A stretch of DNA of 5,195 nucleotides from a bacterium (GTDB lineage: Bacteria; JAMCPX01): positions 1 through 5,195 of the forward strand of contig JAJYJX010000153.1 in the NCBI GenBank assembly GCA_021789095.1, in the 5' to 3' direction. Made by a program: the position numbers and the translations under genes. Positions 1-5,195 of this stretch are shown here, piece after piece (positions within the stretch are counted from its first letter, which is position 1; the number at the start of each line of letters is the position of its first letter). The notes beneath the pieces are model-generated. The model saw only the letters and a program-made list of their open reading frames with translations, made no database searches and was not told the DNA's origin.

Positions 1-1
1 C

Positions 2-898
2 GATGAAAAGTTTTCCCTTGGTCTGGTAACAGCATCCGGTATTCTGGGCATGATTCTGCCTCCGAGTCTGCCTGTTATTTTCTATGGTATGACAACACAG
101 ACAAATGTGGAAAGTGTATACATAGCCGGACTGATACCTACCTTTATCATGGTTGTATTTTTTATAATATATGCGATCTGGAAAACAAGCCGTTCTCAGC
201 AGACTACCAAATTCTCTTTAAGAAATCTTATGACGACTACGTACGATATAATATGGGAGTTTCCCTCCATAGCCATTATAACGGTAGGAGGCATATATTC
301 CGGATTACTGACAGCAAGTGAGGCAGCCGTGGTATTGGCATTTTATGTATTTATTGTGGAGGTCTTCATAAAGCGAGATATAAAGCTTAATGTGCTGATC
401 AAAACAATCCGTGAAAGCATGATAATGCTGGGAGCACTTATCATGATTCTTGGAATGGCCTTAGCTTTAACAGACTTTATTGTATATATGGAAATACCCA
501 TGAGGTTATTTGCTTATCTGGAAACTCATATTGTGAGTAAGTATTTATTCCTTATCATTATAAATGTTTTTCTGCTTGTAATTGCCGGTACGATGGACGT
601 TTTTTCTGCCATTATTGTGGTGATGCCGATTATTGTTCCTGTAGCACTCAGTTTTGGTCTAAATCCGATTCATGTGGCTGTTATGTTTCTGGTCAATCTT
701 TCTATCGGATACATAACACCGCCAATGGGTATAGATATCTTCCTCGCCCAATTACGATTTGAAAGACCGTATGTTGAGGTTCTGGCATCGATAGTCCCTT
801 TCTTTATTATAAGTCTAATAGTATTGGCAATTGTTAGCTATGTACCTCATATATCGACTTATCTGCTACAATTTTTCCATGCGAAAGTGGCAATATAA
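2..898 (+). CDS. dctM: TRAP transporter large permease subunit DctM, 5'-truncated by window edge
   Basis: This is the large membrane subunit of a tripartite ATP-independent periplasmic (TRAP) transporter, the part that moves the solute across the inner membrane using a sodium gradient. The frame is open from base 2, so the ATG at base 50 is internal and the true start lies upstream. 298 residues are visible of a family length near 425. Near the visible start is the DctM signature (GLVTASG, then LPPSLPVIFYG). Close to the C-terminus is the second re-entrant-loop motif, IGYITPPMG, at about bases 707-730. The family's pseudo-symmetric ion and substrate sites are built around such loops. Between them are several long hydrophobic segments and the conserved SEAA helix start (about bases 316-327). 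The stop is TAA. The next gene, a TRAP receptor, begins 29 bases later on the same strand, which supports the call. The small subunit DctQ is not in the window. Family assignment is very secure; the substrate cannot be read from this subunit. Confidence 0.96.
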   Translation, partial: DEKFSLGLVTASGILGMILPPSLPVIFYGMTTQTNVESVYIAGLIPTFIMVVFFIIYAIWKTSRSQQTTKFSLRNLMTTTYDIIWEFPSIAIITVGGIYSGLLTASEAAVVLAFYVFIVEVFIKRDIKLNVLIKTIRESMIMLGALIMILGMALALTDFIVYMEIPMRLFAYLETHIVSKYLFLIIINVFLLVIAGTMDVFSAIIVVMPIIVPVALSFGLNPIHVAVMFLVNLSIGYITPPMGIDIFLAQLRFERPYVEVLASIVPFFIISLIVLAIVSYVPHISTYLLQFFHAKVAI

Positions 899-914
899 TA
901 ACTATTAACAGGAC

Positions 915-920
915 AGGAGG
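915..920 (+). promoter_or_regulatory. Ribosome binding site of the TRAP receptor gene
   Basis: A perfect AGGAGG (extended by AG) sits seven bases before the ATG at 928. This strong site fits the need for the receptor in excess over the membrane subunits and fixes the start codon. There is no room for a typical promoter or terminator in the 29-base gap, so the receptor is most likely co-transcribed with dctM. Confidence 0.85.
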
Positions 921-927
921 AGAAAAA

Positions 928-2151
928 ATGATTAAGTTTTTCAGGGAGATCTGTTTTCTGGTGGTTATAATCACCGTTGTTCCATCCGTAACCTTTTCTG
1001 CGGAAATAAACCCTCATGAAGTAGCAACATTCGCATCACTGTTCAAGATAAAGAATATGAAAGTAGCAAGGAATATTGTTAATGAAATAAAAAAGAAATA
1101 CGGGATAAAGGATGTAACAAAAGAAAGAATAATTGACGCTCTTGCAAAGAAGTACAATACAAGCGTGGAACAACTGCAGAAGATAGAACCTATAATGATC
1201 AACATTGGTACCCTTGCTCCTGCGAATACGCCGTGGATTAAAGACGCAATTGATACAGTTATACCATTTCTTTCATGGGAAACCAGGGGTATGGTCAATG
1301 CGAAGATTTATGCAGGCGGTGTAATGGGAGAGGATGCGGACATTCTAAGGAAGATGCATCTTGGAGAGATGCAGGGCATCGGGGCTACTGCCCAGGGAGT
1401 TATGAATGCGGCACCTGAACTGGCTGTGTTGAACCTACCTCTTCTTTTCGATAACTACAATCAGGTTGATTGCGTTATGGACGGGATGAGGGGGGATATA
1501 GATAATATATTTGAGAAACATGGATATATTCTGGTCGGACTTATACATACCGGTTTCTTTTACATGTTTACCAAGAATGATGTAACAAGTGTCGAGCAGT
1601 TGAAACAGCAGAAGGTGATGACATGGTTCGGAAAGGTGGAAAGGACATATTTGAATGAACTCGATATTAAGCCCATTCCGATCGCTGTTCCTGACGTTCT
1701 TTCATCATTACAAACAGGCATTGTTAATGTGGATACAGCCCCTCCTGTATGGATGCTTGGCGTACAGGCATTCTTATATTTAAGATATTTCCTCACACCT
1801 CCGCTTTTCTATTCACCGTCAGCAATATTTCTTGACCACAACCAGATAGAAAAGCAAGGCAAGAGATTCCCTCCAGGATTTAGTAACGACGCTATTGCAT
1901 TATTTGTGGATTTTATGAGAATGTACGAACCTGAATGGCGGAGTGATATTGTTGCCTTTGAGAAACAGAGCATAGGAGCTTTTAAGAAGGAAGGACTCAG
2001 GGATATTCCGATCAGCGATTCCGACATGAAGATTATGGAAGCGGCGGCAAAGGCAACAGCGGAAAAGCTCGAAGGAGATGTCTATCCAGCGGCCTTATAT
2101 AATAAGGTAATCCAGCAGAGAGATATGTGCAGTCCGAGGAAGAAGAGATAA
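928..2151 (+). CDS. dctP: TRAP transporter periplasmic solute-binding protein (DctP family) with N-terminal extension
   Basis: This is the periplasmic receptor that captures the solute and delivers it to the DctQM membrane complex. Residues 1-25 form a signal peptide: a basic start, a hydrophobic stretch at about 8-20, and a likely cut after Ser-Ala at 25. The DctP fold starts near residue 89 (MINIGTLAPANTPW) and runs to about 400. It contains AKIYAGGVMGEDADILRKM (125-143), LNLPLLFDNY (168-177) and VLSSLQTGIV (257-266), all recognisable family landmarks. At 407 residues it is longer than the usual 320-340; the excess is mainly a lysine-rich, probably helical block at about 26-88. At the position where most family members have the carboxylate-clamping arginine (LKGLKIRVP), this protein reads KVMTWFG (229-235), with Met231 in place of Arg. 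From memory, a receptor subfamily with KVW-x-W at this site is common in deltaproteobacteria, so this looks like a divergent member of it. Substrate is unknown and need not be a simple carboxylate. The gene ends the transporter operon as far as can be seen. Confidence 0.93.
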   Translation: MIKFFREICFLVVIITVVPSVTFSAEINPHEVATFASLFKIKNMKVARNIVNEIKKKYGIKDVTKERIIDALAKKYNTSVEQLQKIEPIMINIGTLAPANTPWIKDAIDTVIPFLSWETRGMVNAKIYAGGVMGEDADILRKMHLGEMQGIGATAQGVMNAAPELAVLNLPLLFDNYNQVDCVMDGMRGDIDNIFEKHGYILVGLIHTGFFYMFTKNDVTSVEQLKQQKVMTWFGKVERTYLNELDIKPIPIAVPDVLSSLQTGIVNVDTAPPVWMLGVQAFLYLRYFLTPPLFYSPSAIFLDHNQIEKQGKRFPPGFSNDAIALFVDFMRMYEPEWRSDIVAFEKQSIGAFKKEGLRDIPISDSDMKIMEAAAKATAEKLEGDVYPAALYNKVIQQRDMCSPRKKR

Positions 2152-2216
2152 AAGACAGGCTCAAACATATTACATTCATAATAAAAACATGATTTAGTGA
2201 GAATATAATCCACAGT

Positions 2217-2294
2217 TTTACCAAGATTTACCCCATGAGAAAGCCAGGTCTCTTTATAATAGGGTTTACTTTACCCACAGGTTTATTTACCCAC
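2217..2294 (+). repeat. Cluster of TTTAC / TTTACC(C) direct repeats in the intergenic region
   Basis: TTTAC occurs five times in the same direction, at 2217, 2227, 2265, 2270 and 2286. Four copies extend to TTTACC. The two best copies share nine bases, TTTACCCAC (2270-2278 and 2286-2294), with a 16-base period, and the first two lie exactly 10 bases apart. The cluster lies just upstream of the possible promoter for the epimerase gene, where activator or repressor sites could sit. The repeats are seen directly; any regulatory role is inference, and short repeats in AT-rich intergenic DNA can arise by chance. Confidence 0.4.
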
Positions 2295-2323
2295 TTGTAA
2301 AAAACATAATAATATTGTATTAA
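2295..2323 (+). promoter_or_regulatory. Possible sigma-70-type promoter for the epimerase gene
   Basis: TTGTAA (2295-2300) and TATTAA (2318-2323) are separated by 17 bases and each matches four of six consensus positions. The surrounding DNA is very AT-rich. Transcription would start near 2330 and give a leader of about 70 bases. The 249-base gap to the TRAP receptor gene makes an independent promoter likely somewhere here, but the exact boxes are uncertain; TAAAAT at 2321-2326 is an alternative -10. Confidence 0.35.
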
Positions 2324-2349
2324 AATCATCTATACTTAGAAAATAGGCT

Positions 2350-2378
2350 TTTGCAATATCAATTGAATTAATTGCAAA
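2350..2378 (+). repeat. Perfect 8-base inverted repeat in the presumed epimerase leader
   Basis: TTTGCAAT (2350-2357) and its exact complement ATTGCAAA (2371-2378) flank a 13-base centre. The arms are 21 bases apart centre to centre, about two helical turns, which suits a dimeric DNA-binding protein. A smaller alternative dyad, CAATT (2360-2364) with AATTG (2370-2374), is nested inside and uses part of the same right arm. It ends seven bases before the Shine-Dalgarno, so it could be an operator just downstream of the promoter or a weak RNA hairpin affecting translation. The dyad is certain; the function is inferred. Confidence 0.5.
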
Positions 2379-2385
2379 TAGATAC

Positions 2386-2403
2386 GAGGAGGAAATTGTT
2401 TTG
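2386..2403 (+). promoter_or_regulatory. Ribosome binding site and TTG start of the epimerase gene
   Basis: GAGGAGG (2386-2392) lies eight bases before TTG at 2401. The TTG is preferred because the encoded protein then starts directly with the dinucleotide-binding strand (MKSLITGGAGFIG), as this family normally does. No in-frame ATG exists between the ribosome binding site and that motif, so the rare start codon looks genuine. Confidence 0.85.
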
Positions 2404-3363
2404 AAGTCATTGATTACAGGCGGTGCAGGGTTTATTGGCTCTCACTTATGTGAAGAGTTAATAGCAAGAGAGGAAGAGGTTTTTGTACTGGATAACCTCT
2501 CCACAGGCACACTTGATAATATTAAGCACTTGAAAAATAATAAAAAATTTCACTTAATCATCGATTCTGTTTTGAACGATCCGGTGCTGGAAGAATTGAT
2601 AAGTAAAGTAGACAGAATCTTTCATCTTGCTGCTGCTGTCGGCGTTAAATTGATCATGGAAAAACCCGTTGATACTATTGAAACCAATGTTCTTGGAACA
2701 GAAAAGGTATTAAGCCTTGCGAACAAGTACAGGAAAAAGGTACTCATTGCATCAACATCAGAGGTTTATGGAAAACATAAAGATCATACATTGAATGAGA
2801 TGAACAATATGGTTTTAGGGCCCACGAAAAAAAGGCGGTGGGCTTATGCATGTACAAAGGCGCTTGATGAATTTCTTGCGTTTGCATATTATGAGGAGAA
2901 AAAACTGCCTGTAATTGTTGTAAGATTTTTTAATACAATAGGTCCACGGCAGACGGGTCAGTACGGTATGGTTGTCCCGAAGTTCATAAAGAGTGCTCTC
3001 CTGGGCAATCCTATAACGGTATTCGGTGATGGCAAACAATCACGAAGTTTTACGTATGTAAGGGATGCAGTAAGGGCAGTTATCTTACTTATGGAAAGGC
3101 CCGAAGCAGAAGGGGATGTATTCAATATAGGTGATGGAAGAGAAATAACAATTCTTGAGCTTGCAAAGAAAATAAAGTCGCTTACAAACAGTTCCTCTGA
3201 GATAATTTTTGTACCTTTTATAGAGGCATATGGAAAAGGATTTGAGGATATGGAAAGAAGGGCCCCCGATATATCAAAGATACGAAAAGCTATAGGTTAT
3301 GAACCGTCTATTAACCTTGAACAATGTCTTCAAATCATTATACAGCATATGAAAAATGTTTAA
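2401..3363 (+). CDS. NAD-dependent sugar-nucleotide epimerase/decarboxylase (extended SDR family)
   Basis: This is a cytoplasmic enzyme of nucleotide-sugar metabolism, probably acting on a UDP-sugar to supply precursors for surface polysaccharide. At 320 residues it is a full-length extended short-chain dehydrogenase. Residues 7-13 are the NAD-binding GGAGFIG loop and Asp31 ends the second strand, as expected for binding the NAD ribose. The catalytic set is Thr119 in STSEVYG (118-124) with Tyr149 and Lys153 (YACTK). RFFNTIGPRQTGQYG (175-189) and FGDGKQSRSFTYVRD (208-222) are substrate-side landmarks. Glu121 after the Thr-Ser pair and Arg287 in RRAPDI align by eye with the Glu and Arg known to matter in UDP-glucuronate decarboxylases (ArnA C-domain, UXS). 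This tilts the reading toward UDP-xylose formation. Relatives are also annotated as UDP-glucose 4-epimerases or GDP-mannose dehydratases, so exact activity is open. The gene stands alone on its strand, with its own probable promoter, and no glycosyltransferases are adjacent. Confidence 0.9.
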   Translation: MKSLITGGAGFIGSHLCEELIAREEEVFVLDNLSTGTLDNIKHLKNNKKFHLIIDSVLNDPVLEELISKVDRIFHLAAAVGVKLIMEKPVDTIETNVLGTEKVLSLANKYRKKVLIASTSEVYGKHKDHTLNEMNNMVLGPTKKRRWAYACTKALDEFLAFAYYEEKKLPVIVVRFFNTIGPRQTGQYGMVVPKFIKSALLGNPITVFGDGKQSRSFTYVRDAVRAVILLMERPEAEGDVFNIGDGREITILELAKKIKSLTNSSSEIIFVPFIEAYGKGFEDMERRAPDISKIRKAIGYEPSINLEQCLQIIIQHMKNV

Positions 3364-3391
3364 GTCGTTCTGGCTTGTTATGAACTTATTT

Positions 3392-3414
3392 CAATATCTC
3401 TTGCCAGGATATTG
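3392..3414. other. Inverted repeat between convergent genes; doubtful bidirectional terminator
   Basis: CAATATC (3392-3398) and GATATTG (3408-3414) are perfect complements around a nine-base loop. They lie in the 72-base gap between the ends of the convergent epimerase and lipoprotein genes, where a shared terminator is expected. The stem is AT-rich and no T-run follows on either strand, so it does not meet the pattern of a strong intrinsic terminator. Confidence 0.3.
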
Positions 3415-3435
3415 GTCTGTCCGGTATGCAAGAAT

Positions 3436-4800
3436 CTATCTTATTATTGCTGTTATGCTCTGTGAGGATAGGGAGACAACATAGAGAGAGTTTGTAAGGA
3501 TATCCGAAACGTACGCCTGATTGGTTAAAGGATCTACAAGAATATGCTGTGGCAGACCGAAGCCCGAGAGTATTTTTATACCCGCTGCTGCCGTTGTACC
3601 GAATGTAAATTTATCATTGTTGTTGAGTTCTGAAGTTCCTGGATTTACATAAAATGAAACACTGTCATGAGCACTTTTAAAAAAGGCCCCGTTTTTTGCT
3701 GGTTCAGACTGTGGTCCTGATGCGGTCCCGGTAACGTCATAATCTTTTGTACTTGAATTGTATGTTATACTCCATGCTTCTGATTGTGTTTTACAGTCAT
3801 TTGTGGTTATTGCCTGTATGGATGGAGCGTTAGAAGCAGGAATAGTGCTTGTAAGTGTGACACCCGTGTGGCTGCTTGGTATGGAGGGTATTTGACAGCC
3901 GTAGTCTATATTGATAAAATGAACGTAGCCATTTGCATTTGCAATTACGCCCAGATAAGAAAAGTGATTGTCATCGAGAAGCATCCTTTGAGTTGATATG
4001 GCAAAATCAGCAGGCACGCCGGGTACAGTAAATTCATAGCCTGTACTGCCATTTGACGTATTTATAGATTCAACGCTGTAACCTGCTGTGGTGAATACAA
4101 CTGCGTAAAGCATTGTATCCTCATACTGGTTTACCATGCCCATAAGGGCAACAGGATAATCTGTATTGATCCTGTTAACCTCTGCAAGTGTAACCGGATC
4201 AAGTACAGATATAAATGCCTGGTTCTGGTAAGATATTAATAGATTACTGCTGTCAGGAGTTAATGTTATTGATGAAGGTGTAAAACTTAATATTATTGCA
4301 GTAGCCGGAGTTATGGTGCTGCTTGCCGTGAATGATTCAAGGTATGTTTTATTATTTTGTATACCAATTACATAAAGCGTTGATGTACTATTGTTGAGAA
4401 GGATTTTGTATGGATAACCTTTAAGGTATACAGTGCTTGTAGTCTGATTTGTAGAAAGATTTAATGATTCAAGCAGACCCGATGTTTGTGTAAAGCCAGC
4501 AACGTACAGATATCCATTATCGTATTCTATTGCTTCAGGGTACATGTTTAACGGTATTGCATTTGTTGTACCAGTCGATGTAGTTACAGGCATGACGCTG
4601 TTTGTCGATGTATTTATTTCTGATATTGTCCCGGTAAATGTGTTTGCAATATAAAGCGTCCGTACATTTGACACCGGCAGGTAACCGAGTGCCAGTGCTG
4701 AAGGATAACTGAAGTTATTTTTAGCCGTTGATGAGCTGCTGCAGGCGGTAATCGCTATTGCAATAAAAAAGTAACACAAGAATATAAATTGTTTTTTCAT
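3436..4800 (-). CDS. YVTN-type beta-propeller lipoprotein with an inserted module
   Basis: The product is a 454-residue secreted lipoprotein of unknown function. Residues 1-20 form a lipoprotein signal: KK start, hydrophobic core, lipobox ITAC, with Cys20 as the lipidated residue, followed by a short Ser-rich linker. The rest reads as beta-propeller blades of 41-46 residues, each ending in a YV-x-x / I-x-x-I-N pattern. By eye these are about 31-73, 81-126, 127-171, 172-213, 214-258, 259-301 and a last one at 413-454. Between blades six and seven lies an insert (302-412) with two cysteines (302, 336), a W-x-I-x-Y strand (343-347), a SGPQ turn (361-364) and a KFTFGT strand (397-402). I recall this W / SGxQ / F.F signature from surface proteins of deltaproteobacteria. 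The composition is rich in Ser, Thr and Asn, typical of exported proteins. The start overlaps the stop of the upstream propeller gene. Such propellers usually serve as binding scaffolds; no catalytic site is evident. Confidence 0.85.
   Translation of the reverse strand: MKKQFIFLCYFFIAIAITACSSSSTAKNNFSYPSALALGYLPVSNVRTLYIANTFTGTISEINTSTNSVMPVTTSTGTTNAIPLNMYPEAIEYDNGYLYVAGFTQTSGLLESLNLSTNQTTSTVYLKGYPYKILLNNSTSTLYVIGIQNNKTYLESFTASSTITPATAIILSFTPSSITLTPDSSNLLISYQNQAFISVLDPVTLAEVNRINTDYPVALMGMVNQYEDTMLYAVVFTTAGYSVESINTSNGSTGYEFTVPGVPADFAISTQRMLLDDNHFSYLGVIANANGYVHFINIDYGCQIPSIPSSHTGVTLTSTIPASNAPSIQAITTNDCKTQSEAWSITYNSSTKDYDVTGTASGPQSEPAKNGAFFKSAHDSVSFYVNPGTSELNNNDKFTFGTTAAAGIKILSGFGLPQHILVDPLTNQAYVSDILTNSLYVVSLSSQSITAIIR
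4797..4800 (-). promoter_or_regulatory. ATGA stop-start overlap coupling the two propeller genes
   Basis: On the minus strand the lipoprotein's ATG (4800-4798) overlaps the TGA of the upstream gene (4799-4797). The 20 bases before this ATG contain no Shine-Dalgarno-like purine run. Translation of the lipoprotein therefore probably depends on ribosomes that have just finished the upstream gene, which would tie the amounts of the two proteins together. Confidence 0.75.
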
Positions 4801-5195
4801 TTTAATGTGTTTATTACTGTCAAATTATTCAAATCAACGACATCAAGATTATTGTCAGCATAATCCAGCACGTAAAGATAATGCTGATCCGCAGACAAAG
4901 CCATTGAAAATGGACCAGTGCCAACGCCTATTATGCCTGTAACCTCTTCTGTGTATGTATTGATTACATAGATCTTATCGGAGTTGTAACAAGCGACGTA
5001 TAATGTGGATCCATCAGGGCTCAGCAGCATTGCCACGGGAGATTTACCCACTTTTATATAGTTCTCTACTGTATTATTGTTGGTGTCAATTACTACAATG
5101 CTGTCAAGACCAGCATAACTTACAAAGACCTTTTTCATATCTGGTGTCATTACGATGTCTTTTGTAACCGGTGTTGAGGTGGCTACGCCCGTACC
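4797..5195 (-). CDS. YVTN beta-propeller repeat protein, 5'-truncated by window edge
   Basis: Only the C-terminal 132 residues are in the window. The frame is open to base 5195 (first visible residues GTGVATSTPVTKDIV), so the ATG at 5150 is internal, not the start. The visible part is three regular blades of about 42 residues. Each has an SPDG- or TPDM-like turn, a YV-x-x strand and an I-x-V-I-D/N-x-x-T strand, for example SPDGSTLYVACYNSDKIYVI. These are classic YVTN repeats of the kind found in surface-layer and other exported proteins, and much closer to consensus than those of the lipoprotein downstream. The protein ends exactly at the close of a blade, which suggests a finished propeller. 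A signal peptide cannot be checked because the N-terminus is missing; export is assumed from the coupled lipoprotein partner. Role is unknown; ligand or partner binding is the usual function of such propellers. Confidence 0.85.
   Translation of the reverse strand, partial: GTGVATSTPVTKDIVMTPDMKKVFVSYAGLDSIVVIDTNNNTVENYIKVGKSPVAMLLSPDGSTLYVACYNSDKIYVINTYTEEVTGIIGVGTGPFSMALSADQHYLYVLDYADNNLDVVDLNNLTVINTLK

Noticed and set aside
50-52. ATG as the start of the permease gene.
   Set aside because: The frame stays open to base 2 and the upstream residues (KFSLGLVTASG) are conserved DctM sequence, so the ATG is internal.
1014-1298. Open frame of 94 codons on the - strand inside the TRAP receptor gene, with hydrophobic stretches.
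   Set aside because: It is antisense to the N-terminal part of a confident gene; its hydrophobic look comes from the complement of lysine- and glutamate-rich codons.
2206-2295. DnaA-box-like 9-mers TAATCCACA (2206), TTACCCACA (2271) and TTACCCACT (2287) next to AT-rich DNA, as in a replication origin.
   Set aside because: None matches the TTATNCACA consensus perfectly, there are only three, and no dnaA, dnaN, gidA or similar origin-linked gene is nearby. They overlap the TTTACC repeats and are better described as such.
2818-2845. Hairpin GCCCAC (2820-2825) / GTGGGC (2838-2843) with a run of seven A in its loop, inside the epimerase gene; considered as a frameshift signal or internal terminator.
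   Set aside because: The run is not in a proper slippery heptamer in the reading frame, the A-run is in the loop and not before the stem, no T-run follows, and the protein continues in frame with conserved motifs on both sides.
3784-3996. Open frame of 70 codons on the + strand within the lipoprotein gene.
   Set aside because: It lies wholly opposite a well-supported coding region, is Cys-rich in an unstructured way, has no ribosome binding site that I can see and no recognisable domain.
5148-5150. ATG as the start of the upstream propeller gene on the - strand.
   Set aside because: The frame is open through the window edge at 5195, and the first visible blade would be cut if translation began at this ATG.

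Overview
The window is a moderately AT-rich stretch of bacterial chromosome (roughly 40% GC by eye). It carries five protein genes, two of them cut by the window edges. The TRAP receptor subtype, the family of sugar-nucleotide enzyme and the propeller lipoprotein with an inserted W/SGxQ/F.F module all resemble proteins I associate with anaerobic Desulfobacterota ('deltaproteobacteria') and relatives. That taxonomic guess is an inference from protein style, not a search result. Nothing looks like a phage, transposon, CRISPR array, tRNA or rRNA.

Left part, + strand, 2-2151: the end of a TRAP transporter operon. The C-terminal two thirds of the large membrane subunit DctM is followed after 29 bases by a periplasmic solute receptor, DctP, with a strong ribosome binding site. 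The receptor would capture a solute in the periplasm and pass it to the sodium-driven DctQM membrane part; a DctQ gene is not visible and would be expected upstream. This receptor is unusual in two ways: it has a basic helical N-terminal extension of about 60 residues, and it lacks the canonical carboxylate-binding arginine.

Middle, 2152-2400: an intergenic region with no gene. It holds a cluster of same-direction TTTACC(C) repeats, a possible sigma-70-type promoter, and a perfect 8-base dyad in the presumed leader. It is followed by a good Shine-Dalgarno and a TTG start for a 320-residue NAD-dependent sugar-nucleotide epimerase/decarboxylase (2401-3363), probably acting on UDP-sugars and supplying surface polysaccharide precursors.

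Right part, - strand, 3436-5195: two translationally coupled genes for YVTN-type beta-propeller proteins, convergent with the epimerase. The downstream one is a lipoprotein that reads as six blades, an inserted module of about 110 residues, then a seventh blade. The upstream one is visible only as its last three blades. Their ends overlap as ATGA, and the downstream start has no Shine-Dalgarno, so the pair is probably made together and may act together at the cell surface.

I see no clear new multi-gene system. The most worthwhile leads are the interrupted propeller and its coupled partner, the modified TRAP receptor, and the dyad in the epimerase leader.
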